DNA of 64,000 nucleotides from Devosia sp. Root413D1 (GCF_001425235.1 NZ_LMEA01000011.1:434001-498000), one strand, 5' to 3'; positions 8,678 to 17,610 are shown, numbered from the stretch's first letter. Numbers and translations are program-made. The notes: generated from the letters alone by a model not told the origin.

Positions 8678-8780
8678 AGGTTTTGCGCGCTAAGCGCCAT
8701 CCCCCACTGCGTCACCCCTGCCCCTTGCCTCACCCCAAAAATCCGCTATCCCTCGTTCGCTAAACCTTGCCGGAGCCACC

Positions 8781-9332
8781 ATGCCCAAGCGTCTCGAACT
8801 CGTCATCGAAGCGGTTATCCTCGCCTCGCGCTGGCTGCTGGTGCTGTTCTATCTCGGGCTGGCGGTGGCGCTGGCGGTCTACGCCGCGACCTTCGGGGTG
8901 AAGCTGTGGGATTTTGTCAGCCACGTCTTCACTATCGACGAAGCCGATGCGATCCTGAAGATGCTGGCCCTGATCGATGCGGCGCTGGTCGCCAGCCTCG
9001 TGGTCATGGTGATCATCTCGGGCTACGAGAACTACGTCTCGCGCTTCGACGACGGCGATGCGGTGCATTGGCTGGGTGAGATCGACGCCGGCTCGCTCAA
9101 GATCAAGGTCGCCTCGACCATTGTCGCCATCTCCTCGATCCACCTGCTGCAGGTGTTCCTGAACGTGTCGAGCTATACCGCCGACAAGCTGATGTGGTTC
9201 ACCCTGATCCACCTGGCCTTTGTCGTTTCGGCGCTGTTCCTTGCCTTCATCGATCGCGTCTCCGCTCAGACCAAATCGATCGGCAAGGCAAACCGCGGCG
9301 ACGAAAAAGCGGCAAAATCGGCTGAAAGCTGA
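8781..9332 (+). CDS. YqhA-family (UPF0114) inner-membrane protein
   Basis: 183 residues with about four membrane segments. It matches the UPF0114/TIGR00645 family: SRWLLVLFYLGLAVAL near the start, IDAALVASLVVMVIISGYENYVSR in the middle (GYENYVSR is a family hallmark), then an IKVASTIVAISSIHLLQ stretch. The function of the family is unknown. The C-terminus is charged and probably cytoplasmic. Confidence 0.88.
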   Translation: MPKRLELVIEAVILASRWLLVLFYLGLAVALAVYAATFGVKLWDFVSHVFTIDEADAILKMLALIDAALVASLVVMVIISGYENYVSRFDDGDAVHWLGEIDAGSLKIKVASTIVAISSIHLLQVFLNVSSYTADKLMWFTLIHLAFVVSALFLAFIDRVSAQTKSIGKANRGDEKAAKSAES

Positions 9333-9501
9333 GCGGTCCGCGACAGCTTTTCTTCATCTCTGGCGCGGCAAAATCGCCAGATTCGTCAGCGGGTTGCGAC
9401 ATCGCGCTGAATCAATCTCGCATTCGCTCACGTTTGCGGGAACGATTCCGCCGGCTGCTGCGTTTTTGGCCCATACGGTACTCAAACAAAGGAGCTTGAT
9501 C

Positions 9502-9885
9502 ATGGCTGTCCCCGAACGCGATACCGTCTACTCGAGCGATGACGCCAACCGCACTGTCTACACCCGCGAGTCGAGCGCGACTGGCTGGTTCGTTGGCATC
9601 ATCGTCGCCTTGGCGTTGCTCGCCATTGGCTACCTGGTCTTCTCGGCCAATTCCGGCCCGTCGACCTCGACGACCGTGAACAACACCCCCGCGGTTGAAG
9701 CTCCGGCCACTCCGGCCCCGGCTCCGATGACCGAGGCTCCGGCCACGGGCACCGAGACCACGCCGATGGCTCCGGCCGCTGAGCCGGCTCCGGCCCCTGC
9801 TGAAGCCGCTCCGGCGACTGAAGCTCCGGCAGCGCCCGCCACCGAGGCTCCGGCCCCGGCGACTGAGGCCCCGGCCGCGCAGTAA
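9502..9885 (+). CDS. small single-pass membrane protein with Pro/Ala/Glu-rich tail
   Basis: 127 residues. A polar N-terminus (about 30 residues), one membrane helix (GWFVGIIVALALLAIGYLVF, about 32-51), then a low-complexity tail built from APATEAP/APAPA-type units. The start at 9502 has GGAG at -11. The tail looks like an extended periplasmic linker, but no domain follows it, so no function is proposed. A terminator ends the unit. Confidence 0.7.
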   Translation: MAVPERDTVYSSDDANRTVYTRESSATGWFVGIIVALALLAIGYLVFSANSGPSTSTTVNNTPAVEAPATPAPAPMTEAPATGTETTPMAPAAEPAPAPAEAAPATEAPAAPATEAPAPATEAPAAQ

Positions 9886-9937
9886 GCTCGGTCAATAAGC
9901 AGAGCTTGAGCTTCGGATCCTCCCCCAAAGCTCCCTC

Positions 9938-9964
9938 AACCCCGGCAGTTCCGCTGCCGGGGTT
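9938..9964 (+). terminator. rho-independent-like terminator
   Basis: An 11-bp perfect stem (AACCCCGGCAG with CTGCCGGGGTT), loop TTCCG, followed by CCTTCATT. It lies between the convergent genes ending at 9885 (plus) and 9968 (minus) and may serve both. Confidence 0.75.
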
Positions 9965-9967
9965 CCT

Positions 9968-10981
9968 TCATTGCTCGATATCGTAGAAGCTGTAGTAGAG
10001 CACCCGCATGTCACGGTCGGGCTCGAAGTTCGAGGCCTGCCAAGCGAACTGCGTGTCGCTGATCTTTTTGGCTTCGAGCGGGCAGAAGGCGACCAGGTCG
10101 AGGTTCTTCATCCCTTCCGCCGGGTCTGCCTTGTCGACCACCAGGTTGAACTCCTCGATCGGCCCCTTCCAGAAGTTGCCCGTGGTCAGCACGTACCCCT
10201 GCGTCACTACCTCATAACCGCCCTTCGCCTTATGGCGCTGCAGCGCGCTGAGCACTGCATCGTCGATGCAATACTCCGCCCTGGTCGCCGCGACCGTTTC
10301 CGGGTCGTCGTACTCGCCGCCGCCCTCATAGACCTGGCCGTAATCGCTGGGGTACCCATTGAGCGGCGCGTAACTGATCTCGACCACCGTCTCGCCCGGA
10401 ACGAACGCCTGCTCCCACTCGTAGACCGCCTGGTAGCTCCAGTTCGGCCACCACAGTTCTTCGGCGCTCTCTGGCGCACTGGCAAACCAACCTTTCGCCA
10501 CGAAGGCTTCGAGCGTCTGGCGATCGAACCGGGTCGCGTCGAACTGTTCGGCCAGCAGCAATGGCTCAAGGCCGGCGGCCTCGATCTCTGCCGTGATGTC
10601 CCTGCCTTCGAGCTGGGCGTACTCATGCAGCTTGGCCGTGATCGGCTTGCCGTCCACCTTCACGGCGAAGTCCATGTAGTTCCGTGGATCCGCCAGTTGC
10701 TCGATGCTGCCCCCGCCCAGATAGCTCGGCCCACCATCGAGCGGCACCGCCGGCATCGGAAAGCCGATGGTGTGGGTTTCGGCGGCCGAAGCGTCCGAGC
10801 GGAACTCGTAGCGCACCCGCACTTCGCGCACGCTCAGGTAGAGGTCCTCGCGCGCAATGGCGATGTTGGCGGCCTGTTTGAACACCACCCCGCCGGCAGG
10901 AAATTCGCTGATCACCCCATTGGCCAGCGCTGGCGCCGCGAGGCTGGCGAAGACGATGAAAAGAGCACTGCGGACCAGCAT
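9968..10981 (-). CDS. secreted DUF4424-family protein
   Basis: 337 residues with a signal peptide (cleavage after PALA, about residue 20). The mature part begins with the family pattern (NGVISEFPAGGVVFKQAANIAIAREDLYLS) and continues with a beta-rich body containing VRYEFRSDA and IGFPMPAVPL. DUF4424 proteins are exported proteins of unknown function. The gene is single, with a TTCA direct repeat 45 bases upstream of its start, like three other secreted genes in the window. Confidence 0.82.
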   Translation of the reverse strand: MLVRSALFIVFASLAAPALANGVISEFPAGGVVFKQAANIAIAREDLYLSVREVRVRYEFRSDASAAETHTIGFPMPAVPLDGGPSYLGGGSIEQLADPRNYMDFAVKVDGKPITAKLHEYAQLEGRDITAEIEAAGLEPLLLAEQFDATRFDRQTLEAFVAKGWFASAPESAEELWWPNWSYQAVYEWEQAFVPGETVVEISYAPLNGYPSDYGQVYEGGGEYDDPETVAATRAEYCIDDAVLSALQRHKAKGGYEVVTQGYVLTTGNFWKGPIEEFNLVVDKADPAEGMKNLDLVAFCPLEAKKISDTQFAWQASNFEPDRDMRVLYYSFYDIEQ

Positions 10982-11025
10982 GGGTTCCTCCTCGGTTGGG
11001 ACGCCGGCCCTGTGCGGGTTTGCGC

Positions 11026-11042
11026 CTGAACCGCGGCTGAAC
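11026..11042 (-). promoter_or_regulatory. direct repeat TTCA-(11 bp)-TTCA upstream of the DUF4424 gene
   Basis: On the minus strand, GTTCAGCCGCGGTTCAG: two GTTCAG hexamers 11 bp apart, 45 bases upstream of the ATG at 10981. Same architecture and orientation to the gene as at 3065 and 5835. Confidence 0.55.
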
Positions 11043-11050
11043 CGGCCGGA

Positions 11051-11665
11051 TCAGAGCCGCCGCACCGGCTGCCTGAGGATGGTCTTCAGTTTGTCCGGCG
11101 CGACCTTGCGCGGATCGCTGAGATAGATCTCGTGATGGTGGCCGGTCTCCTTGAGCCCGTTCCCCGGCACAAATTCCTGATGCAGCCGCGCCAGCGTCGG
11201 CGCCTCGTCGTCATAGCTGCCGATATGCAGCGTCTGCACCGACAGGCCCTCGTGATAGGTCTCGAGCCTGAGGCTCGCCGGCGCCGCGCCAAGCTTCTTG
11301 CCTGTCTTCTCGACAGCCTTCTCAAACTGCCTGGTCGTGACGAAATCCGGCTGCAGGATCATGATCGTCCACTGCCAGTCGCTCTTCTGGCGGGTGAGAA
11401 ACGTCGACATGTCGTCGGCCCACCACAGCGCCTCCAGCGGCCCGACCACGTAGTCGCGGCCGAGCTCCGCCTTCGCCGCGAACTTCATCGCGTAGCTCAC
11501 CGAAAAGAGCCAGGCGACGCCCGTCTTGTAGGCCTCCGCGCTGTTGGGATCGCCTGCACCATCGATCTGCACATAGTGCAGCGGCGGCACGTCGACGATC
11601 TCGAACTCACCCTTGGGCGGGTTGTAAAGCGCCTTGTGCTGCTTCTTCAGGTCGAGCTTTTCCAT
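11051..11665 (-). CDS. GyrI-like small-molecule-binding domain protein
   Basis: 204 residues, all one GyrI-like (SOUL/AraC-effector) domain: VDVPPLHYVQIDGAGDPN at residues 25-42, the WTIMILQPDFV core strand and the ETYHEGLSVQTLHIGSY element. Such proteins bind small cationic or hydrophobic ligands; some hydrolyse or sequester them. The gene starts one base after the stop of an Lrp-family regulator, so the two are one operon and this protein may handle the regulator's ligand (inference). Confidence 0.85.
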   Translation of the reverse strand: MEKLDLKKQHKALYNPPKGEFEIVDVPPLHYVQIDGAGDPNSAEAYKTGVAWLFSVSYAMKFAAKAELGRDYVVGPLEALWWADDMSTFLTRQKSDWQWTIMILQPDFVTTRQFEKAVEKTGKKLGAAPASLRLETYHEGLSVQTLHIGSYDDEAPTLARLHQEFVPGNGLKETGHHHEIYLSDPRKVAPDKLKTILRQPVRRL

Positions 11666-11666
11666 C

Positions 11667-12140
11667 TCACGCTTTGAGCTCGGGCGGCACGATCAGCGTC
11701 GTTTCCTTGGGCGACGACAGGACGATCAGCGTCTCCGTCCGCTGCACCCCCGGCACTTCCTTCACCACCTGGGCAAAGAACCCCTCGAGATCCCGCGTTG
11801 TCGTGAGCCGCACCTTCATCAGGTAGTTCCACGATCCCGTGACGTGATGTGCCTCCAGCACCTCCGGCGACCTGGCGATCGCAGCGAGGAACAGCTTCTC
11901 GGTCGCCGGATCGCTCCAGCCGACGAACACGTAGGCGAGGAGGTCCAGGCCAACCTTCTCGGGATCGACATGTGCATGGAAGCCGCTGATCACGCCCAGC
12001 TTGATCAACCGGCGGATTCGATCGTTGAGGGTGGAGGGCGCGACGCCAAGCGTCTTGCCAAGTTCCGCCACCGGCACCCGATCGTCTACCTGCAACAGAG
12101 CCAGCAGCTTGTGATCGATATCGTCGAGACCGCTCGCCAT
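11667..12140 (-). CDS. Lrp/AsnC-family transcriptional regulator
   Basis: 157 residues. The N-terminal winged HTH (LDDIDHKLLALLQVDDRVPVAELGKTLGVAPSTLNDRIRRL split over 5-45) is followed by a RAM ligand-binding domain (AYVFVGW, then VTGSWNYLMKVRLTTTRDLEGF). ATG at 12140 was chosen over 12206 because the HTH follows at the usual distance and GGGAGGG lies upstream. It is the first gene of a two-gene unit with the GyrI-like protein. Confidence 0.9.
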   Translation of the reverse strand: MASGLDDIDHKLLALLQVDDRVPVAELGKTLGVAPSTLNDRIRRLIKLGVISGFHAHVDPEKVGLDLLAYVFVGWSDPATEKLFLAAIARSPEVLEAHHVTGSWNYLMKVRLTTTRDLEGFFAQVVKEVPGVQRTETLIVLSSPKETTLIVPPELKA

Positions 12141-12292
12141 CGGCTCTTGGCCCTCCCCAACTGAACGCTGCCTCAACCTACCCACCGAGCCGAGAAAGGC
12201 AACCATAGGCCCTGCGCGAACTTGTCATCCTTGCGCAGCCCCGCCGCGCTACCTAACTCCCGTTCGAAACCAAAAAAAGCTGGGAGAAAGCC

Positions 12293-12988
12293 ATGTTCAA
12301 CATCGACGGTATCATCAAGGCCCTGCAGACCGACCCCAATGCCCAGCGGACTGCGATGACGGGCGCCGCCGGGCTTGCCGCCGGCATGCTGCTCTCGGGC
12401 GGCGGACTGGGCAAGATGGTCGGCAACGTGGCCAAAGTGGGCGCGGTCGCGGCGGTCGGCGGGCTCGCCTACTCCGCCTGGCAGGCCTACCAGAAGAACC
12501 AGCAACAGGCCGGCGCCGCCTCGGATGGCGCCCCTGCCCCGACGCAGGATGCTTTCGTGCCGCCGCCGCAGGCCGCCTACCAGGGCGAGGAGCTGGGCAA
12601 GACCCTGGTGCGCGCCATGATCGCCGCCGCCAAGGCCGACGGCCAGATCGACGCCGAGGAGAAGCAGCGCATCTTCAAGCGCCTTGAGACCATGCCGCTC
12701 TCCTCCGAGGAGAAGGCGTTCGTCTTTGACGAATTGGCGAGCCCGCTCGATATCGACGCCGTCGTCGCCCGCGCCGACACACCCGAGCACGCTTCCGAAA
12801 TCTATGCCGCCTCGCTTGTCGCCATGCAGCCCGATACCCCCGCCGAACGGGCTTATCTTGAAGCGTTGGCCTTCAAGCTGAAGCTGCCCGCCGGCCTGGT
12901 CGCCGAAATCCACCGCCAGGCCGGGCACACTCCGCCGGCTCCGGTTTCGTCTTCGGCTGCGTCCTACGTGCCAACCAGCAGCGTCTGA
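12293..12988 (+). CDS. DUF533 / TerB-like protein
   Basis: 231 residues, related to E. coli YebE. The N-terminus is glycine-rich and hydrophobic (GAAGLAAGMLLSGGGLGKMVGN, then VGAVAAVGGLAYSAWQAYQ), probably a membrane-associated hairpin. After a Pro/Ala linker comes a TerB-like helical domain (VRAMIAAAKADGQIDAEEKQ at about 107-126, with conserved AKADG and EE). The role in the family is unknown; a stress link has been suggested for YebE. It stands alone. Confidence 0.82.
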   Translation: MFNIDGIIKALQTDPNAQRTAMTGAAGLAAGMLLSGGGLGKMVGNVAKVGAVAAVGGLAYSAWQAYQKNQQQAGAASDGAPAPTQDAFVPPPQAAYQGEELGKTLVRAMIAAAKADGQIDAEEKQRIFKRLETMPLSSEEKAFVFDELASPLDIDAVVARADTPEHASEIYAASLVAMQPDTPAERAYLEALAFKLKLPAGLVAEIHRQAGHTPPAPVSSSAASYVPTSSV

Positions 12989-12995
12989 GTTACAA

Positions 12996-13031
12996 GGCTG
13001 TGCGTTCTTGCGCGGCTCAAAACGCACAGCC
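12996..13031. repeat. intergenic hairpin GGCTGTGCGTT/AACGCACAGCC
   Basis: An 11-bp perfect stem with a 14-base loop, starting 7 bases after the DUF533 stop. It may end that transcript, although no T tract follows. Confidence 0.5.
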
Positions 13032-13071
13032 ATGTAGAGCGCGATCAGAGGCGCCACAAATCCAGGATCTC

Positions 13072-13108
13072 GAGCGCTTCGACGTTTCAGTGAAACGGTG
13101 AAGCGCTC
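13072..13108. repeat. two-tier palindrome GAGCGCTTC..GTTTCA.TGAAAC..GAAGCGCTC
   Basis: A symmetric element: outer 9-bp arms GAGCGCTTC/GAAGCGCTC, 3-base internal spacers, inner arms GTTTCA/TGAAAC. It lies 28 bases before the next ATG (13136). Its core resembles TTCA-TGAA palindromes at 17538 and 45062. Confidence 0.6.
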
Positions 13109-13135
13109 CAGGGCGCACCACACGAGGATTGCGCC

Positions 13136-14176
13136 ATGGAAATCGGTCTCTACTCTTTCGCCGAGAACACTCCTGATCCGCTGAATGGCGGCCACCTGCA
13201 GTCGCCGGCCGAGCGGCTGAAGGACCTGCTCGAAGAGATCAAGCTCGCCGACGAGGTCGGGCTCGATTTCTACGGGCTGGGCGAGCACCACCGTCCAGAT
13301 TTCGTCGCCTCGGCGCCGGTGACCATTCTCGCGGCCGCCGCCGCCATCACCAGGCGCATCCGGCTCTCCACTGCCGTTACCGTGCTGAGCTCGGACGATC
13401 CGATCCGCGTCTGGCAGCAATTCGCGACGCTCGACCTGCTCTCCAATGGCCGCGCCGAGATCATGGCCGGCCGTGGCTCGTTCATCGAGAGCTTCCCGCT
13501 GTTCGGCTACGAGCTTGATGACTACGACACGCTGTTCGAGGAAAAGCTCGCCGAACTGCTGAAGATCCGCGAAGGCGGCAAGGTGCTCTGGGAGGGTTCT
13601 GAGCACACCAAGCCGATCCCCGGCATCGCCATCTATCCCAAGCCGGTCCAGGAGCCCCTGCCGCTCTGGGTCGCGGTTGGTGGCACGCCGAACTCGGTTG
13701 CCCGGGCGGCCTATTACGGGCTGCCGCTGATGCTCGCCATCATCGGCGGCAATCCCGAAGCGTTCACCCAGTTCACCGAGCTCTACCGCCGCACCGCCGA
13801 GAAGGTCGGGCACGACCTGGCGAAGCTGCCCATCGGCATCTCCTCGCATGGCTTCATCGCCGAGAACTCGCAGGACGCGCTCGATACTGCCTTCCCTGCC
13901 CATCACGAGGCGATGAGCCGCATCGGCCGCGAACGCGGCTGGCCGCCCACCACTCGCGCCCAGTTCGAAGCCGGCGCCGGCCCCTCGGGCGCCTACTTCA
14001 TGGGCTCGCCGCAGCAGGTGATCGACAAGATCCTGATGCAGCACGAATGGTTCAAGCACGATCGCTTCGGCCTGCAGCTGAGCGTCGGCACCCTTCCCCA
14101 CGCCAAGGTCATGAAGGCTATCGAACTCTTTGGCACCGTGGTGAAGCCGGCAGTAAACAAAGCACTGGACGGCTAG
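13136..14176 (+). CDS. LLM-class (luciferase-like) flavin-dependent oxidoreductase
   Basis: 346 residues with a bacterial-luciferase TIM-barrel pattern: [15 protein letters not shown] at the start, [15 protein letters not shown] at 40-55, [19 protein letters not shown] at about 76-94, [21 protein letters not shown] at about 97-117. It should use reduced flavin (FMNH2 or F420-like) on an unidentified substrate. The protein belongs to the large MsnO8/LuxA-like group with no dedicated operon here. The ATG is preceded by a palindromic element rather than a strong ribosome site. Confidence 0.88.
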   Translation: MEIGLYSFAENTPDPLNGGHLQSPAERLKDLLEEIKLADEVGLDFYGLGEHHRPDFVASAPVTILAAAAAITRRIRLSTAVTVLSSDDPIRVWQQFATLDLLSNGRAEIMAGRGSFIESFPLFGYELDDYDTLFEEKLAELLKIREGGKVLWEGSEHTKPIPGIAIYPKPVQEPLPLWVAVGGTPNSVARAAYYGLPLMLAIIGGNPEAFTQFTELYRRTAEKVGHDLAKLPIGISSHGFIAENSQDALDTAFPAHHEAMSRIGRERGWPPTTRAQFEAGAGPSGAYFMGSPQQVIDKILMQHEWFKHDRFGLQLSVGTLPHAKVMKAIELFGTVVKPAVNKALDG

Positions 14177-14242
14177 AGTAACCGTTGACGCCCGACGCGT
14201 CAGTGGTATTACGGTCCCCGGATTCAACAGTGGGGCTAACGG

Positions 14243-15067
14243 TTGCTGCCGATTTTCTACATCAATATGGCCGCCCGCCCGGATAGACGGGATCATGTCG
14301 AGCGGCAGCTTGCAGCACTGGGCCTCAGCGCAACGCGGGTTGAGGCGGTAACGCCAGATGACCTGTCCGCAGCCCAACTGGCCGCGGCGGCAGGCTATAT
14401 GACAGCTGGCGAGCTGGCTTGCAGTCTCAGCCATCGGCACACGTGGCAGGTGATGCTGGACACCGACGTGCCCGCTGCGCTCATTCTCGAAGATGACGTC
14501 GTGCTGTCGTCCAGGACACGCGAGCTGTTGGCCGACCCCGAACTCCTCTCGGGCAGCACCGACGCGCTGCAACTCGAGAACCACCGCACCAACGCGCTCG
14601 TCGGCAGGCCCATCCCAACCACGGTTGCAGGTGTCGCAAAACACCGGCTGATGTCGTCAAGCCTGGGAGGCGCCGCCTACGTGATGACGGCCCAGTTTGC
14701 ACGACGTGTCCTGCAACTGCCCTACGCCGATCAGCTTCCGCTCGACAGCCTGCTCTTCAGTCGTAGTGGGGGGGCATTCTACCAGATGCGCCTGTTCCAG
14801 ATCCTGCCGGCCCTGGCGATACAGCTCGACAAGACCGTGGGCGCTGGAGGCGTCGAGCGCAGCGACCTGACGCCTCGTCGCCTGAGCCCGAGTACGGGCG
14901 CATGGCCTGAGCGATTGCGGCGACTTACGGCTAATTTGCGCCACGCCTTCCGCGTTCTTAGGACCTTCGGTCCGACGGGCGAGCTTTGGGGGGCGCGCCA
15001 GATCGACCTCCCGGTGGCAGATGACCTTGCCCGCCTCATGCCCCCCAGAGGTTTGTTGAAGCCGTGA
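14243..15067 (+). CDS. glycosyltransferase family 25 (LPS-type), first of four
   Basis: 274 residues. GT25 hallmarks: FYINMAARPDRRDHVERQL at 5-22, ELACSLSHRHTW at 57-68, the LEDD acidic motif at 82-85 and SLGGAAYVMT in the second half. These enzymes transfer a hexose, often beta-1,4-galactose, to lipopolysaccharide or another surface glycan on the cytoplasmic face of the membrane. The start is TTG at 14243, as no ATG fits. It is the most divergent of the four: it lacks the SLWR segment before the SH motif. Its stop overlaps the next start by 4 bases. Confidence 0.85.
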   Translation: MLPIFYINMAARPDRRDHVERQLAALGLSATRVEAVTPDDLSAAQLAAAAGYMTAGELACSLSHRHTWQVMLDTDVPAALILEDDVVLSSRTRELLADPELLSGSTDALQLENHRTNALVGRPIPTTVAGVAKHRLMSSSLGGAAYVMTAQFARRVLQLPYADQLPLDSLLFSRSGGAFYQMRLFQILPALAIQLDKTVGAGGVERSDLTPRRLSPSTGAWPERLRRLTANLRHAFRVLRTFGPTGELWGARQIDLPVADDLARLMPPRGLLKP

Positions 15068-15879
15068 GTTCAGGGCAAGTACCTACCTACTACATCAACC
15101 TGGACCATCGGCAGGACCGCCGCGAGTTCATGGAATCGCAATTCGCGCAACTGGGCATCACCGCGCAGCGCGTCGATGCCGTCCACATCGCCGATGTGCC
15201 GGCCGAGCTGGTTGCGTACCACCGGGGCGGTGGGAGCCTATGGCGCATGAACCCCGGCGACTTGGCCTGTGGCCTGAGCCATCAGCGGACTTGGGCCAGT
15301 ATCGCCGAGGGCACGGCCCCCTGGGCCCTGGTGCTTGAGGACGACGCCATCCTCGCGCCGTCCATTCTCGACTTTCTCGACCACGATGCGCTCGCTAGGC
15401 TCAGCGCCAAGCTGATCAAACTGGAAACGACACGCGAGCAGGTGCTGCTCGGCACCCGAGTCGATCAGGTCGGTGCGGTGATGGTGCGAGAGCTTTGCTC
15501 GTCGCAGATGTGCTCTGCCGCATACATCATAAGCCGGCCCCTGGCGAAGAAACTGCTCGCCGATCCCGGTCGAGATCTTACCAGTATCGATCGCCTCCTG
15601 TTTGGTCGCGGTGGAAGCTGCCTGCTGCGCACGCCCGTGCTGCAGGCCTGGCCCAGCCCATGCATTCAGCTCGGTCATCTAGATCCAACCGCGAGTGCTG
15701 GCACCAGCGACCTGCACGGCACCCGAGCCAAGCCGGCACGCGGCTCGCTGACCCGCCTCCCGGGGGTCATGGGCCTCCACCTCGATCATGCCGCGCGGCT
15801 ACTGTCGCTGGCTTTCCGGGACCCGGGCGCGGCATTTGGCAAGCGGGTCGCCGTACCCTTCGCTGATGACAGCAGCTGA
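15064..15879 (+). CDS. glycosyltransferase family 25, second of four
   Basis: 271 residues. YYINLDHRQDRREFMESQF at 9-27, GDLACGLSHQRTW at 65-77, LEDD at 91-94, SSQMCSAAYIIS in the middle and DRLLFGRGGSCLLRTPVLQ near 178. All acidic residues expected of the GT25 metal site are present. The start is GTG, overlapping the previous stop (GTGA), so translation is coupled. It is closest to the third copy, with shared SLWR and SSQM blocks. The acceptor is unknown. Confidence 0.85.
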   Translation: MSSGQVPTYYINLDHRQDRREFMESQFAQLGITAQRVDAVHIADVPAELVAYHRGGGSLWRMNPGDLACGLSHQRTWASIAEGTAPWALVLEDDAILAPSILDFLDHDALARLSAKLIKLETTREQVLLGTRVDQVGAVMVRELCSSQMCSAAYIISRPLAKKLLADPGRDLTSIDRLLFGRGGSCLLRTPVLQAWPSPCIQLGHLDPTASAGTSDLHGTRAKPARGSLTRLPGVMGLHLDHAARLLSLAFRDPGAAFGKRVAVPFADDSS

Positions 15880-15881
15880 GC

Positions 15882-16694
15882 ATGCCGATCCCCGTCTACT
15901 ACATCAACCTCGCGTCCCGCCCCGACCGCCGGGCATTCATGGAGCGGCAGTTCGAGCATCTCGGCATTGCTGCCGAGCGCATCGAGGCAATGCGCATGGA
16001 TGAAGTGCCGCGCGCCCTCGTCGCGTGGCACACGACGACCCATAGCCTGTGGCGGTTGGCCGAAGGCGACCTCGCCTGTGGCCTCAGCCACCAGCGCAGC
16101 TGGGAGCGCCTGCTCGAGAGCGGCGCGCCGGCCGCCCTGGTTCTCGAGGACGATGTGCAACTCGCCGCACCGGTGCGCGATTTCCTCGATCCGGAGCTGC
16201 CGGCACGGCTGCGAGCTGACCTGCTGAAGCTCGAGACGTTCCACAGTCCGGTAAAGCTGGGCAGCGCGTCGCAGCGTGTCGGCACGACCGAATTGCGCGA
16301 GCTCTGCTCCTCGCAGATGGGCGGCGCTGCCTACATCCTCACCCGCGAGGCTGCCCGGCACTCGCTGGCCAGTCCGTTACGCAATCAGATGGGGATCGAC
16401 CGCTTCCTGTTCGGGCGTGGCGGCTATCACCTGCTGCGCAGCCGCGTGCTGCAGGCCATTCCGAGCCCCTGCATCCAGATCGACAAGCTCGACGCCGCCG
16501 ACCGTGTCGGCGAGAGCAACATCGCGGTGACGCGGGCCCCCTCGGCGGGTCGGCCGGCGCGCGACCTGACGGCCGTGCTCGGCTTGCATCTCGACCATAT
16601 GGCGCGCCTCGCGCGGCTGGCCGGGCGCGACCTCCCCGCACTGCGCGGACGGCGCGTCATCATTCCCTTCGTCGGCGCCTCCGAGGCCCGATGA
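15882..16694 (+). CDS. glycosyltransferase family 25, third of four
   Basis: 270 residues. VYYINLASRPDRRAFMERQF at 5-24, GDLACGLSHQRSW at 62-74, LEDD at 88-91, SSQMGGAAYILT, DRFLFGRGGYHLL. It begins 2 bases after the previous stop and overlaps the next gene by 4 bases (ATGA). Near-identical motif spacing to the second copy points to recent tandem duplication, with the acceptor-side C-terminal half more divergent than the N-terminal half. Confidence 0.85.
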   Translation: MPIPVYYINLASRPDRRAFMERQFEHLGIAAERIEAMRMDEVPRALVAWHTTTHSLWRLAEGDLACGLSHQRSWERLLESGAPAALVLEDDVQLAAPVRDFLDPELPARLRADLLKLETFHSPVKLGSASQRVGTTELRELCSSQMGGAAYILTREAARHSLASPLRNQMGIDRFLFGRGGYHLLRSRVLQAIPSPCIQIDKLDAADRVGESNIAVTRAPSAGRPARDLTAVLGLHLDHMARLARLAGRDLPALRGRRVIIPFVGASEAR

Positions 16695-17530
16695 CCGAGT
16701 TCCCCGCCACGCAGATCCCCGTCTACTACATCAACCTGGGCGCCCGCGCCGATCGCCGGCAATTCATGGAGGAGCAGTTCGCGCGGCTCGGCATCGTGGC
16801 CGAGCGGATCGATGCCGTGACCATTGCCGGGGTCGGCGAGGCCCGCATGGCTCTGCATGCCGATCCGCACAATCCATGGGCGATGACACGGGTCGAAGTG
16901 GCCTGCGTCATGAGCCACGAGAAGGCCTGGCGCCATATGCTCGACGCGGGGAATGAGTTCGCCCTGATCCTCGAGGACGATGCCGTGATGGGCGACGGCC
17001 TCAAGGCGTTTCTGGAGCCCGCCTTCAGCAGTGATTTACGGCCCGATCTGGTGAAGCTGGAGACGATGTACGAACGCGTACGGCTTGGCCGTGCGGTGCG
17101 CACCGTCGCCGGCCGCTTCGGTGTCCGCCAACTGCTGGCCTCGCACATGGGAGCCGCCGCCTACATCATCTCGGCAAGCATGGCTCGGCGCGCCCTCGCC
17201 GATCCCAGGCTGCCGCGCATGTCAGTGGATCGCTACATGTTCTCGCGCGGCGGCCCGATCATTCCGCACCGCCGGCTCTTCCAGGTCGATCCGGCCCCAG
17301 TGGTGCAACTCGAGCACTATCGGGGCAACAAGCCCGCCGACGCGGAGCGGAGCGACCTCAAGCGGGATCGTGACGGCCACCACGCCGGTGTGCCCCGGCC
17401 ACTCCGCCATCGCTGGCGCGACGGTCTCGGCAGGGTGGCTTACACCCTCCGGCTGATCGCTCACATTCTGCCCGATGCCGAAGCGCGCCGGCAGAAGCGG
17501 CGGGAAGTGCCTTACGAGGGCGACGTCTAG
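16691..17530 (+). CDS. glycosyltransferase family 25, fourth of four
   Basis: 279 residues. VYYINLGARADRRQFMEEQF at 11-30, VEVACVMSHEKAW at 68-80 (where the other three have LAC-SH with QR or RH), LEDD at 94-97, SHMGAAAYIIS, DRYMFSRGGPIIPHRRLFQ. The C-terminus is basic (RRQKRREV), possibly for membrane contact. It ends the four-gene unit and is followed by a terminator-like hairpin. Confidence 0.85.
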   Translation: MTEFPATQIPVYYINLGARADRRQFMEEQFARLGIVAERIDAVTIAGVGEARMALHADPHNPWAMTRVEVACVMSHEKAWRHMLDAGNEFALILEDDAVMGDGLKAFLEPAFSSDLRPDLVKLETMYERVRLGRAVRTVAGRFGVRQLLASHMGAAAYIISASMARRALADPRLPRMSVDRYMFSRGGPIIPHRRLFQVDPAPVVQLEHYRGNKPADAERSDLKRDRDGHHAGVPRPLRHRWRDGLGRVAYTLRLIAHILPDAEARRQKRREVPYEGDV

Positions 17531-17537
17531 ATACTCT

Positions 17538-17558
17538 CGCCGTTCAAGTGAACCGGCG
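17538..17558. repeat. palindrome CGCCGTTCA-AG-TGAACCGGCG
   Basis: Arms CGCCG/CGGCG and inner TTCA/TGAA around a 2-base centre, just after the last glycosyltransferase stop. Similar in plan to the palindromes at 13072 and 45062. Confidence 0.45.
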
Positions 17559-17610
17559 GAAAGATCTAAGTAATTGATTTTGTAGCGCTTTCCAACCTGA
17601 AAGTCCGCAA

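Noticed and set aside
12173-14644. Very long minus-strand open frame (823 codons) opposite the DUF533 and luciferase-like genes
   Set aside because: It spans two well-supported genes and a clear intergenic space, and shows no motif or ribosome site.
14243-17530. Glycosyltransferase array as a recently acquired island
   Set aside because: Base composition is only slightly different from the flanks, and there is no integrase, tRNA or transposase next to it.
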